DNA from: Aphrocallistes beatrix
Lineage: Eukaryota > Porifera > Hexactinellida > Sceptrulophora > Aphrocallistidae
DNA: 64,000 nt
NCBI GenBank assembly: GCA_963281255.1
Contig: OY725506.1
Span: 2,337,001-2,401,000 of the forward strand
Direction: 5' to 3'
Position numbers and translations under genes: made by a program. The notes under the pieces were generated by a model that was not told the origin of the DNA, did no database searches, and saw only the letters and a program-made list of their open reading frames with translations. The first letter of the stretch is position 1; each line of letters begins with the position of its first letter. Below, piece by piece: positions 1 through 11,721 of this stretch.

Positions 1-442
1 ATGTAAACAAAAAATTTATCATATAGATCTGAAAATATGATATTCGAAATCTACTCTCCTAAAAACCCCATGTCACAGCTAGTCGAAGCTAGTCTCTAGC
101 ATTATTTTCAAAATTCATCAAATGGTGTGAAAATATGTATATAAAGGTGTGAAAATATGCACATAATTTTTTTAATTGCCATACATTATAATACATTTTA
201 GATATCAAACATAAGTTGTGGTTTTGAACTATTAATAACAATGACGATCTATTGTAGTGTCATAATTGTACAATGATTTCTTTTGTGATAGTGTAGTCAT
301 TTATTTTGTATAGAAAAGGTGTGAAAAATTGTTTTCCATTTTTTTGCAGGTGTGAAAATTTCGCTTAGATCTTTGAACTTAATCGTAGTCATAACATTTG
401 ACACCTACATCCCAATTCTTCAATCAAATCGGACAAACACAC
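1..442 (+). repeat. Dispersed repeat family C, copy 1
   Basis: AT-rich repeat with several AGGTGTGAAAAT motifs and no coding potential. Its reverse complement reappears at about 34234-34705 with only scattered differences, including the CCCCATGTCAC stretch, the short AGGTGTGAAAA blocks and the AATTCTTCAATC end. A shorter relic lies near 39570-39730. The left end may continue outside the window. The superfamily is unknown because neither terminal repeats nor a tail could be defined. Confidence 0.7.
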
Positions 443-475
443 AAAAAAATTCCTAGCATTTTAATATATAAGATA

Positions 476-2882
476 CACTGCCTTAAGGACACCGCCCTCG
501 AAAAACATCACAAAACATTTAAAAAAATTGTGGAATTTTTTATTGTCAATTCCATCGGATTATTGAGTAGTCTACCATCTAATCGTACTTGTTGGACGGT
601 ATTTATTTTGATATTCTAGAACTGGGCACCTAAAGCTCAGGCGTACTAAAAATCGGAAAGTTATTCGTGATTTTGCGGCGCATTCATCAATTATTTTCTA
701 ACTTATCTGATATTTTTTCAATTATACGAACCTCAAAATGGTTTGGCCCCTTTAAATATTATAAAACAGATGAATTTAGAAAAAGAGGCACCTGAAATCC
801 AATCAAAAATATCTTTATGAGGGACTTCATTTCTAAAATGCTCGGGAAATGGCCGTTGTGATATTAGCTATTGTGTATAGAAAAAAATTCTGAACATTTT
901 AAAAAAAAGTTTGTTCAGATCGGACCATTAGTTCGTAAGTTATAGTATATTGTAGGTAAAGTTCGGACATCAAACCACTCTATGGCCCCCAAAGTGCTCG
1001 ATGTCAATGGTAAAAACTATTGAAGATATATAATCTATAATAATCTTAAATGAAAGGATATATATGATAATATATAGGTTCCTCAAACATCTCTTTGTCA
1101 AAAAGTAAATATTTCTTGACTAATCATCGTTTTTGTTGTAATACAAATTCTATGGAGAACTTTGAATATATTAGAAAATGGTGAATCTTGTCATGAAATA
1201 AGTTCCCAAAAGTAGCTATTATACTCAAAAAACTATGCAGTAGTCACTAGCAATGTATACAGAAACTTTGAAGCACCCAACATGATTATTTTGGAAGTTC
1301 AAAGCATTTATCTCCAAATTTCGGTCAAAGCCCCCCCATTTATGGTCCAAAAACAGATTCCTCCATATCTCGGGAAATATACACCAAAATTCTTAGCTCT
1401 CAATTCCTAATATACTTTTCAAGACGGTATATATCTGATTCTTAAATAATAAATGTACTACATGGAATGGAATGCTAAGTTTCAAATTTTTATCACGTGA
1501 TGACGTAGCATTTTTCGAAAATCCTAACTTGAAAACTAAAAGTCGTAGACTCTCGCTCTAACTTCCCAATATACTTTTTGGTAGCTCTTTATTCATTCTA
1601 AACCGATGAATTATACATTGTACTGCTAGGAATATGATTTACATTCCCTAATTGGTTCAAAATATTCGGGGTTAGGGGCCTCAAGGTAATTTGTGAATTT
1701 TCAGTATAATTTTGCTATTTTCACCAAAATCTGTTGGAATACATCTAATTAATTAGTATACACGCGATTAAATGTCCATGGATGCTTTTATTTTTCGTTA
1801 ATAGCTCATTTTACATCGTTCTTACCATCAAAACTTCAAATCCCTATATCTCGGGACTTTAAAATTCCAAAATTGACCGTCTTTCAAAAATTTTAAATCA
1901 AAATTGCTTTGAGATAGAGGTTTGAAAATTTCAGTTGTTCCATATCATTAGGCGATGAGCGTAGGACCACTCAATTTTTGATATTTTATAAATTTGTGAT
2001 TTTATTGCTGATTTGCAAAGAAAATCGGGCTTTTTTCGCCGTTTTTTGGCCCTTTTTATTCGGACACCGATAAAATTTACAATTTTTAAAATTTTAACTT
2101 TCTTTTGGTCCTATGAAGTGGCAAATATGATAGACTATCTATGAATAAATTTTCGAAGCATTTGATCCAAACATGTGCTTTAAAAAAATCACAGAGTGCA
2201 GGAGGGCTTACCATTAAGATGTGCTAGGGAAAAACGGAAAAAACCGACTTTGAGACGCTGTAATTCAAAAACTAGAAATGTGAACCAAAAACTGTTTGGC
2301 ATGTCTCAATATTTTTTAATTGCACTACCTGCCCACGCTTAACATCTTATATATCTCTATTCTTGATATATGCTGTAAGCCAAACCTATGGATTTTTCAC
2401 GGGCGGTATCCTTAACAAAAGTATTCGTACACCCCATAATTTCCCATACAAATAGTTATAATACTGATTTATTTTGCGAGTCAAGGTATTTAATTGGTAA
2501 GAGATACGCTTAATTTAACTTCAAATTCGCAATTCACCATATTCGAATTACTCATTTTATGATCTTTCCACTCGATTAATCTCCTACAAGGTTAAATATT
2601 CTCAGACTGTGCCACCCCGTACCACTTATGCCATCTTCTACAATGTTGATAACTCGTGATATGTGCTATAGGATAGCAAATGCCGAAAATACTTAATTTT
2701 GAAGGAGAGTAATGAAGTTAAAAGCTTATAAAGTGGGTAATTCGAATATGGAGAATTCGAATTTGAGATCAAATTAAGCGTATCTCTTACCAATTAAATA
2801 CCTTGACTCGCTAAATAAATCAGTATTCTTACTATTTGTATGGGAAATTATGGGGTGTACGAATACTTTTGTTCAGGTAGTG
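476..2882. mobile_element. Tc1/mariner-like MITE with long terminal inverted repeats, split by a TTAA element
   Basis: The left end CACTGCCTTAACAAAAG (476-482 continued at 2412) and right end CTTTTGTTCAGGTAGTG are inverted copies, flanked by TA at 474-475 and 2883-2884. About 150 bp on each side (2416-2570 and 2740-2882) is inverted-repetitive, leaving a short unique centre. The ACAAAAGTATT end sequence is typical of Tc1/mariner termini. It has no ORF, so it is non-autonomous. Its left terminus was split by the 1.9-kb TTAA element; removing that insert and one TTAA restores the terminal repeat. Confidence 0.8.
483..2415. mobile_element. Non-autonomous TTAA-targeted element, copy 1
   Basis: Flanked by TTAA at 483-486 and 2412-2415, with short inverted ends GGACACCGCCC and GGGCGGTATCC. 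The ~1.9-kb interior has no substantial ORF. A nearly identical copy occupies 21940-23874 in the same orientation. Exact TTAA duplication is typical of piggyBac and Kolobok superfamilies; the termini do not clearly decide between them. The piggyBac transposases elsewhere in the window are possible but unproven mobilisers. Confidence 0.85.
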
Positions 2883-2884
2883 TA

Positions 2885-3320
2885 TATATCAATCGAGTTT
2901 CAATAGTAAGGATTTTCTCATCAAAATATACAGTCTCAACCCATAGTGTACCTTTGGCATTAATATGAAACGGAAATTTTGAATAGTTTTCTAGTTATAA
3001 TCGAAAGAAGAAAATCACATAATGCTGCGTAATCATGATGATGTAGCATATTTTGGAAATCGAATGGTTACGTGAAAATTTACATAATGTTTCATTATCC
3101 TAAAAAGTCATATCCTCAAAAATGCTATCAGGGGCGACATTGCGGCAGGACTGCAAACTCCTACATCTCATTTTAGAACTGTACACATATACTATAACAT
3201 ATGACCATATAGCCTATATAATAGTATTGTGGAAGCACACTGAAATTTTAAATTAGTTAGCTATATAGCTACATTTCTCACATACCACGATAAACAAAAA
3301 AAATGAACACAAAGGGTTCG
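2885..3320. other. AT-rich stretch with a family A tail relic
   Basis: The first ~35 bases (ATCAATCGAGTTTCAATAG followed by TAAGGAT) match the 3' end of repeat family A. The remainder is AT-rich, and no gene or further repeat was recognised. Confidence 0.5.
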
Positions 3321-3363
3321 CTAATTGAGCAGTGCAACAAAAGAGAAAAATATTAAATCCAAC

Positions 3364-3632
3364 CTGTCAAAATAATCCATATCTTTGGGATAGATAACTA
3401 GCCGAATATCACTCAACAGAACCAACTTGTCTTGACTGTCCAAAATGTCAAGAATGTCTCGCATGAATACATCCACAGCCATTCCATGCCCATGATACTC
3501 ATTCAAGTAGTACATGATGGTGTTTGCCTCTCTTTCTGTGAGCAGACTTTTGGCTCTATTATTATTAGACAAATTAAAACGTAAATCCGAGATATATTTA
3601 ACTAATTCCACCAGGGATATGCAAGGAATGTG
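3364..3632 (-). CDS. Internal exon encoding a harmonin-N-like domain (whirlin/PDZD7-type gene)
   Basis: The open frame on the minus strand reads LLTEREANTIMYYLNEY, then DILDILDSQDKLVLLSDIR and YPKDMDYFDR. From family knowledge, this spacing (paired helices, LLD, K-LL-IR, P-D--FD) resembles the harmonin N-terminal domain of the Usher scaffolds harmonin, whirlin and PDZD7, which organise complexes at stereocilia and cell contacts. The exon probably ends at CAG|GT (3364|3363); a possible acceptor is CCAG before 3632, although its pyrimidine tract is weak. No in-frame ATG is needed for an internal exon. No PDZ exon was found in the window, so other exons should lie outside or be separated by long introns. 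Family assignment is from visual similarity only. Confidence 0.5.
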
Positions 3633-3639
3633 CTGGTGT

Positions 3640-4040
3640 CATTTCAGCCTTAAATATTTTGAGCGGGAAAACTAAAAATTTGGAATCCGTACTCTATAAA
3701 TATGCAAAAAATCGCTGTGAGCTCAAAGGGGTCCAGGGATTTTGTCCTTCGACGTTGACAACAATTTTTTCATAATATGCCCAGATTCTTATAAGTTAGC
3801 ATTTACGTTTATAGTCAAACTGTGTAATCAGTCATTTCACCAAATGCCATAATATTTTAGTCATTTCATGTAATGACTGATTAAACAGATTGATTGTAAA
3901 GTATAGAAACATTAGGGCATTTAAAAAAAAACACTTCATTTCTAGTAGGAGTTCGCTCTCGTTGCTTCCCATTTTTATTTGATGATGCTGAATTGCTCGA
4001 AAATTTTCAATGTTCTATCGCTACTGGAAATGATGGTTCA
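3640..4040. other. No recognisable gene
   Basis: Unique AT-rich sequence upstream, in minus-strand terms, of the harmonin-N-like exon. Only short ORFs are present and no repeat boundary was identified. Confidence 0.4.
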
Positions 4041-4058
4041 CCAATTCTCCATTTTTAG

Positions 4059-5180
4059 TGCAGCTCCTATAGGGAGATGCCCTTATGGCATGGATGGAGT
4101 ATCTCGTCCGTTCGTATGTATGTATGTATGTATGTCCGTACGCGCGCTACTGCGAAATCTAACAGTCCGAATTTTACCAAATTTCGCATGCAGGATCTCT
4201 TTATGGTGTAGATATGCACCGTCGACATCTTTTCGAAAAATCTCATCACTTCCGGTTTTTATGAGTATATATTCATATTTTAACACCTCCACTGCAAAGT
4301 TTTGTTTAAAGATATAAGTAAGATCCCAACGACTAATGCAGGGTATTTCACCACGTAGGATCCGATTTTCGCACTTCGAAAGTAATAATATGAATATTTT
4401 ATGAGTTTTTAACATATGTATATATGCATATTTTCACACCTTTTGAAAAAATGTCTGTCGACAGACCGATAGTGCAGCTCCAGGAAGTGACTCGAAGGAA
4501 CATGTAATATAAATATCGGATTACATCTTGAATTACTAATCTTACGGCATTCTAAGTTTAAAATATGGAATCTACATATTAAAATACCCTATATTTGCCA
4601 TTGAGAGCTAACTTTTAGCTCAAAATAAGTTTTTTTTAAAAAGGTGTGAAAATATGTCTATATCAATAAGTTAGAAACTCATAAAATATTCATATTATTA
4701 CTTTCAAAGTGCGAAAATCGGATCCTACGTGGTGAAATACCCTACATTAGTCGTTGAAATCTTACTTATATCTTTAAACAAAGCTTTGCAGTGGAGGTGT
4801 TAAAATATGACAATATACTCATAAAAACCGGAGGTGATGAGATTTTGCGAAAAAATGTTGACGGTGCACATCTACACCATAAAGGGATCCTACATGCGAA
4901 ATTTTGTAAAATTCGGACTGTTAGATTTCGCAGTAGCGCGCGTACTGACATACATACATACATACATACATACATACATACATACATACATACATACATA
5001 CATACATACATACATACATACATACATACATACATACATACATACATACATACATACATACATACATACATACATACATACATACATACATACATACATA
5101 CATACATACATACATACATACGGACGGACGAGATACTCCGTCCATGCCATAAGGGCATCTCCCTATAGGAGCTGCACTAA
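4059..5180. repeat. Family B inverted repeat (foldback structure)
   Basis: The arms at about 4059-4420 and 4682-5178 are reverse complements of each other, from CCTATAGGGAGATGCCC through the stretch with GTAGGATC. They are separated by ~260 bp containing further family B sequence. Open frames in the arms are mirror images and not genes. The right arm is longer because of a tetranucleotide expansion. Related sequence occurs at 5185-5520 and 41455-41812. Confidence 0.8.
4949..5120. repeat. (CATA)43 microsatellite
   Basis: 172 bp of uninterrupted CATA repeats. The equivalent place in the opposite arm of the inverted repeat (about 4112-4135) has only about five units, so the expansion happened after the arms formed. 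The repetitive Tyr/Ile/His/Thr and Met/Tyr/Val/Cys frames are artefacts of the repeat. Confidence 0.97.
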
Positions 5181-5184
5181 AAAT

Positions 5185-5520
5185 CTTATTTTGAGTTAAA
5201 AGCGAGTTCTCAACGGCTAATATAGGATATTTTAATGTGTAGATTCCGATTTTAACACTTTGTAAGTGGTCATCTAAGTATTTTATGAGTTTCTAACACA
5301 TGTATATATACATATTTTCACAATTTTTAAAAAAAACTTATTTTTAGCTAAAAGCGAGTTTTCAACGGCTAATATAGGATAGTTTGATGTGTAAATTCCG
5401 ATTTTAACACTTTGCAAGTAGTCATCTAAGTATTTTATGAGTTTCTAACACATGTCTATATACATATTTTCACAATTTTTTAAAAAAACTTATTTTGAGT
5501 TAGAAGCTAAGTTGATAATT
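5185..5520 (+). repeat. Family B tandem units of about 152 bp
   Basis: Two full units and the start of a third begin at 5185, 5337 and 5489, each opening with CTTATTTTGAG or close variants and containing AACGGCTAATATAGGAT and TTTTATGAGTTTCTAACA. The same units recur at 41480-41700. Confidence 0.8.
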
Positions 5521-5923
5521 CATTGAAAGATGATGAAGAATTACATGGCATATCCATGGTACAACTTGTATAGATGAACGAATAAGATTCAATGCTCTCT
5601 TCAACGAATGCCTTAAAATGGCGGAAACCTAGTAAAATAGCAAATGAAGGATACTGTTGTATCCTATCTTTATATCTCATAATACAGTCGGGTTATTTTT
5701 CGGAAGTACAAATATGTGTGACAGGACTTTGAGTAGATCCGTGAGATTCTAAGACTCATGATCATCATGGTTACGTAGTGTAAGCATTTCACATATAACA
5801 AGTATCCCTTCTTACTATGAAATTTTGATTAACGAGGAATAATACTGTTAGTAAAATGCCGCATAGTCCATAGCAACATAAGAGGCGTGTTGGAATGCAT
5901 ACTGTCATAGTTGGGCCTCCTCC
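5521..5923. other. Unique flank of the outer transposon
   Basis: No coding sequence recognised. It ends in the G-rich site CCTCCTGGG where the large element inserted. Confidence 0.4.
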
Positions 5924-5927
5924 TGGG

Positions 5928-6780
5928 CACGGGTGTAATATTTCAACGAAAATTTGAGAAAAATTACCAATGCAAACCACCTCTATAACAATGTTTTAGG
6001 ATGTCAATAGCATAAGAATCTCGGGTTATCTCACTCTGGTCACGTCAGAATTTTTAAATTCTCGTCTTTTTCACAGGTGTCATTATGTATATATTTGAAA
6101 TTTTTTTTTGTTTATTCTAAGCGGAAGAAAGATTGAATGGGTATTTATAGCATTAAGAATGGACAGAAATACAATGTATATTGTATTAAGGTGATCATTA
6201 AAGACTTGTCAGTTCACTCTTATCCTATTCTTTAAATTTATTTCAATTTTTGTTAATACTTGTATTTCGTCTTTCATTAACATACCTTGAAAGACTACTT
6301 AAAATTAATGTTAAAATAGTGAAGAAGTGATTCTACTTCATTCGGGAGCATTTATGATATAACAGAATATCATATATGATGCTTCTGAAACATTTTTCAC
6401 AAAACTATACTTGATTTCCCATGTCGGCCATTCAATTTCGGACGAAAATGAAATTGAGGATTTTACGTATATTTTACAGTTGTACGCTAGACCTTTAAAT
6501 TTTAGTTGATAATATAAAAATGCACTTTTGACTGGTAAATATTTAATCTTTCAACAATATTGGATATGGTACTGTCTCCTGATTCAGAACAGGAGGATAT
6601 TAATTTATATTGTGAGCCTACATTTAATGAAATATCAATTGTCAATCGGAGTCACTCTCATCCGAGTTTTCAGAGTCAGTCAACCAGTTATGTAGTTCTA
6701 TTCTTTCTTCATCGTGCTCATTTGATTCGCTTTCAAATTCAAAATCTTGTGCGTTATTAAATTCTTCATCCGTATTTTCT
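5928..6780 (+). repeat. Left terminal inverted repeat of the outer transposon
   Basis: Pairs with 13367-14095. It contains about 120 bp (roughly 6437-6556) absent from the right arm. Its inner end (about 6660-6780) is an inverted copy of the acidic 3' coding end of the element's own gene, so frames here are mirror images rather than separate genes. Confidence 0.85.
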
Positions 6781-8088
6781 GATGTATTTTCTTGGTTTTC
6801 CTATTCAATATCTTACGATAAATGTCGAAATTCTTTGAAATTCTATTGTACGAATTAGTATTTTATTGCTCATCTATGGATATTCCAAATGAAATTTCTG
6901 ATCTTTTTGATAATTATCATATTGATAGTTTATATCGTCTTTGTCGGTTTTGTTTTAATCGACTTTCTTCCCAAACTATCCCCAAGGAAGCCATTCGCAA
7001 ACTACCTACCCAACTGGTAGTAGAAAGAGCAAATTTTATCAGATACATTTCAAGGTAGAAATTTCTGATATGACTAAGCCTAAAGTTCTTTGCTCTGGCT
7101 GTCGTACTCGTCTTGCTAATCTGGAAACTGGGAAATTAACTTTGGAAAAATTCGAGAAGGATCGTAAAAATCTCGAGATTCTGCCAATTATCGAAGATCA
7201 ACAATATGGTACTCGTAGAATTACAGGTTGTACATCAGATAATCGTTGCCATGTTTGCCAAATTAATGGCTCTTGCCTTAACAACTACATGGTCAAACTT
7301 AAAACTCATGGTCCTAAACCAGGCAGACCTCTAGAACAGTCACCATGTAGAACAATGTGTAGTAAATGTGGAAAATTTCTAGAAAATCACAACGATAGAT
7401 TTTGTAGAAATATCCTAAAACACCCCCACAGTTCATCAGAAGCTGGAAAGCATTTTGCGGAGAGAGTAGAAGCACGAGGGTTTACAAGTAAATTAGCAGC
7501 TGGTTATATCAAAGACACATTAAAAAAAGATATTCATTCTAATCCATGCAAGCCATTAATTGGTCTCAACCATCCCTTTGATGCAAACAACAGACTGGCA
7601 ATAACAACAATCAAATATGATGGTAGAAAAAGTCCAGTACTAAAGCAATCGAGCATTGAATCTGCTCGAGATATTCAAAGACTAGGACATCTTGGTCTTG
7701 GAAAACATTCATATTGGGAATTGGGCAGAATTTTACGTCGGGATGGGATTGTCTTTCCTTCAGGAGGAATTAAAGAGGCATGGGATGAAAAATGGTCGGT
7801 ATTCGGAAGCATTTTCACTCCAATCACCCTTCAGATGATATGTAGAGAAAATACAAAGAATCCAATGCCAACGCCATTCGGATTTTGTACAGATATTGAA
7901 CATCTCCTTAACATCATCACTCATAATCAATCGGATAAAGTTTCAAGATTAAAACTACAAATTGATGGAGGAAGAGAATTCCTGAAAATGTCGTTAAATA
8001 TCGTATCCATGAATCCTGGTAGCATCTATTCTCCTACACCAAATAGCGTACTTTCCAACTTTGTTATTGCAATGGGTCATGGTCTAGA

Positions 8089-8092
8089 GAAC
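8089..8092. repeat. Left GAAC target-site duplication of the Ginger element
   Basis: GAAC directly precedes the terminus TGTTTCG at 8093 and is repeated at 12360-12363 after CGAAACA. Confidence 0.9.
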
Positions 8093-8258
8093 TGTTTCGC
8101 AGTATTTTGAGGCGCGTAGTATTTTGAGGCGCTTATATAGATGGTGTATATATGGACCATGGATGTGCTATTATATTTTAACCTGTAGGATTCTGAGGCG
8201 ATATCGTAGGATTTTGAGGCGCTTGTATAGGTGGAACAGGGATGTTCTATTATATTTA
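8093..8258 (+). repeat. Left terminal inverted repeat of the Ginger element
   Basis: About 166 bp pairing with 12193-12359. It contains repeated GTAKTATTTTGAGGCG or GTAGGATTYTGAGGCG motifs near 8099, 8116, 8185 and 8206, likely transposase-binding subrepeats (inference). Confidence 0.88.
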
Positions 8259-8433
8259 ATTTTGAGAGAGGCTCTTCTTTTGCTATACTATTTAATTATA
8301 TAAGTAGACTATACGTAGTTGAAATGCAAATATATTTTTACTCATTTGAATTATGATTTTATTGTTTTTATTTATCTGTTACGTATTTGACAGTTTTTAC
8401 GTATTTTACTCGTGATATCATCAATAATCTGCA

Positions 8434-11400
8434 ATGGATCCGGATGAATATCATAAACTCGTCAAGTTTCTCACAGAAGAAGCATATCCAGAAGAAGCCA
8501 TGACTCATAGGCTTAAATGGAATTACAAGAGGAAATCCTCCTCCTATTTCGTTGGGGAAAAAAGCAAACTCTACAAGGTAGGTAATCCTGCTTTTCTAGG
8601 AATATAACATCCCTCTCGCCTAACCCATCCCTCTGATCATTTTCATGCGCCTAGCCTGTATGCATTGATTATTACGATATAGGAGTTTAAGCAAAATATA
8701 TCGCTCCTAAAGTATGCGCGCCGCTGCGATCATGTAACGAGGTTAACCTATCATTAACTTTATCTTTAGAGAGTGAACTTCAAAGGCAGAGAAACCGATC
8801 TAGAGGTTCCCTTGCGTTCTGAATTGGGAAGCATCATGCAAAAATATCATGACGGTACTGGTCATCCGGGCATCAATGCGACAGTCAATTCTATTCAGCA
8901 ACGCTATACTTGGGCAGGCATCTACAGTGACACTGCATCTTATGTAAGTAATGTTTATAGTATGGCTACGTATGTCTCTGCAATTTAATAAAATGTATCT
9001 TACTTCAAAGAAATCTTTATGCATTTTATATGATGGCCTTTCTCTAAATAGAAAAAGACATGCTATGGCTGCCAGATGACTAATACGCTACCACCTCAGC
9101 CACAAAAGAAGCTACACCCAATTCCACCTCCATCGCAAACTTGGAAACATATTGGCATGGATCTCATTTGTGATCTGTCAGTTAGTGAAGATGGCTACAA
9201 ACATGTCCTAGTCACTGTTTGCTATCTGAGCAAGTACGTCGTTGTAAGGCCCCTCAAAACGAAGACTTCTGAAGAAGTCATCGAAAATCTGAAGGATATC
9301 TACCTGGATATCGGATTACCAGATATCATCCAACATGACCAAGGAAAGGAATTCACGAGTAAAGTAAGGAATAGTATTATAAAGATCTTGATTTTTTCTG
9401 ATCAATATGCTTTCAACTACACTTGTCTTTTTTCGGCTAGATTTTCCAAGAATTCCATCCGCAACTACTGGTTGATAATCGTAGCACCCGTGCATACCAC
9501 CCGATGTCCAATGGGCTTGTTGAATCTCACAACAAGATTTTGAAAACGTACGTTGTTTATGTATGTATATGCTAGTTTATTCCGTTTTAAACAAAATTAT
9601 TTGATCTATTTTGTATGAGTTTCCCATTATTTCCCCTTACATATGTTGACATTATTTCATTTTTTAGTAAACTAGTCAAGATGGAATTAGAGACAGGTGA
9701 TCATTGGTCAAAATTGTTAAAATCCGCAGCCATTGCGATGAATTCCACCAAAAAGAGATCACACGGACAAACACCTTTCAAGGTGATGTGGGGAAGAGAA
9801 TCCAGGCATCAAGATCTACTTTCGGCGATCAATGATTTAGATCTAAACGAAGATTCAGATTTTGAATTGGAAGAGGCAATTATATCTGAAACCGTGCCTC
9901 CGGAAGATAAGTGTGTCGATTTGTTTTTCCCACCTCATGACCAACCCCAGGAAGAAGTTGCTCTCATCCACGCAGCCCGAGCAGCCACCAACAAGTCAGC
10001 TATGGATTGTATCAATTTTGAGCAACTCAGACAAAAGATACATTATGATAAGAAAGTGACTGGCAACAGGTGAGTTGATTCTTTCATACTATACTACTAA
10101 GTAATATTCATAATGGTGACTCTTGAAAAGCTAAATTAATTTTCATTTAAATATCAACAGGCCATCTCTAATGAAAGGTGATCAAGTCCTCGTTACTAAC
10201 ATGGCCAAATTAAAGAGGTTACCGAACACCAAAGAGCAGGGGAAGTATTTAGGACCTCACAAAGTGTCGAGGGTGACAGAGAGTCATGCTGTGCTTGTAA
10301 GTACTGACCCATCCAAAAAAGAAAAGAAAGCTCCACTCCACATCGTAAGGCCATATTTTGAACGTCCCTTTAAGCCTTTAGAAAGGAAACGAAAGGCTGT
10401 AGATATTGTTAGCAATGAATGCAGCAAAAAGACAAAAACCGACTCTTCTCAGGTACGTAGTTCACATCGATTTTGTTATTTGAAGTGTTCAAGTAACACG
10501 AATTTAGGAATTTTCTTCTAGGTTTGTCCGAGTCTCTTTGGATTCAGCCGAGAAACCATATTCACACACGTCAGGAATTTCAAAGTAATGATTACCTTCT
10601 TTTTCACAACATAGTTCCATTTTGATATCGTATTTTGTTGTTTGTCTAAAATTAAATTATTCGATTGACGTCAATGATACTACAATTGAATCTTCATCGT
10701 CACTACAATTCTATATGGTGTAATATTTTGTACTTTCGTTATTCAATGTCTTGATTCACCTGTAGGAAATTCTGAGGGGGAATCTACGGAGTGGTACCTT
10801 CATGGCACCGCTACATGAGAGTTTACACCATAAACTCAAAGTGAAGCACGACTATGTCCCCAATGTCCTTCTATTCCAGTTTTTAAATGATGCACGAGAA
10901 GAACAGATTGTAAGTTTTAGATACCTAAATTGGTTTTTACATCTAATGATACCAGCATCACTCATATATAAGTAACTACAATACCGCCAACGCACTGTTT
11001 TTCTTACACATTGGGGATTGATGCAATAATCTGTTCAGAAACATTTTCCCCTGTCATGTCTAAAATCCCCCATTATTAATTATATCAGCGAAAATTGGCA
11101 AAGGACTAAATGCGACCTCTTGGGACTTCCGTTTCATTCTATCAGCAAGCAACCTGTCAACTACAACGGGAAGCTACTCGAGAACTATGAGCCGTGGGAA
11201 ACGGAGAACATAGTTGGTGACGGGAATTGCCTTTTTCGCTGTTTTTCTCACATCATTACTGGTAGCCAAAACAGCCATCCGCAACTCAGAGCCATTATTG
11301 CTCATTTTATTGCAAGCGAAGGTATATCACGACTTGGATGGTATTTTAAATCGAAGCGATTGACACCTTGTGGATACTTTCTTACAGAAAATCTAACATC

Positions 11401-11668
11401 TCTTGAAGGAACTTGGGGTAGTGATGTTGAGATTATGGCCGCTTCTGATATTCTTAATGTCGACATCTATGTGGCCAATAACGATTATAGGAAGGAAGGG
11501 ACTCTAACTCGTGAAGTACGTTGGAGCTTACTGGGCGCTAGCACGAATCCAACCGCAGCACTCTACATCACCAACTATGGTCTTCACTTTGAACCAGTCA
11601 CCTCGATGCTGAATATCCCAACTCCTACATATGGCTCAATCTCAGATCAAGTACACTTAGTTGAGTAA
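8434..11668 (+). CDS. Ginger1-like transposase: H2C2 zinc finger, DDE integrase, GPY/F-like module and OTU protease
   Basis: Predicted exons: 8434-8577, 8770-8943, 9052-9363, 9441-9547, 9668-10069, 10161-10452, 10522-10584, 10766-10909 and 11039-11668. All introns are GT-AG and phases agree, giving 755 residues with no internal stop. ATG 8434 is the first Met consistent with the frame. Residues ~72-113 form an H2C2 finger (YHDGTGHPG to CYGC). The integrase core has Asp143 (GMDLICD), Asp202 (QHDQGKEF) and Glu238 (NGLVESHNK), an exact 35-residue Asp-Glu gap. Exon 6 has a GPY/F-like motif (YLGPHKVSRV). Exon 9 carries an OTU domain with Asp607-Gly-Asn-Cys610 and a candidate His729 (LHFEPV). The integrase would cut and join element ends; the OTU domain may remove ubiquitin from the transposase or host factors (inference). 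Confidence 0.92.
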
Positions 11669-11721
11669 CAACCAGCCCTTCCTAATGACGTTACACTTGC
11701 TTACAACTTGCCATCCAGCTC

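Noticed and set aside
4766..5199. Overlapping Tyr/Ile/His/Thr and Cys/Met/Tyr/Val repeat proteins on both strands
   Set aside because: They are translations of the (CATA)n microsatellite in all frames; no codon bias, start context or conserved domain.
6560..6760. 66-codon plus-strand ORF near the left end of the outer transposon
   Set aside because: It is the antisense of the duplicated acidic coding tail carried in the terminal inverted repeat.
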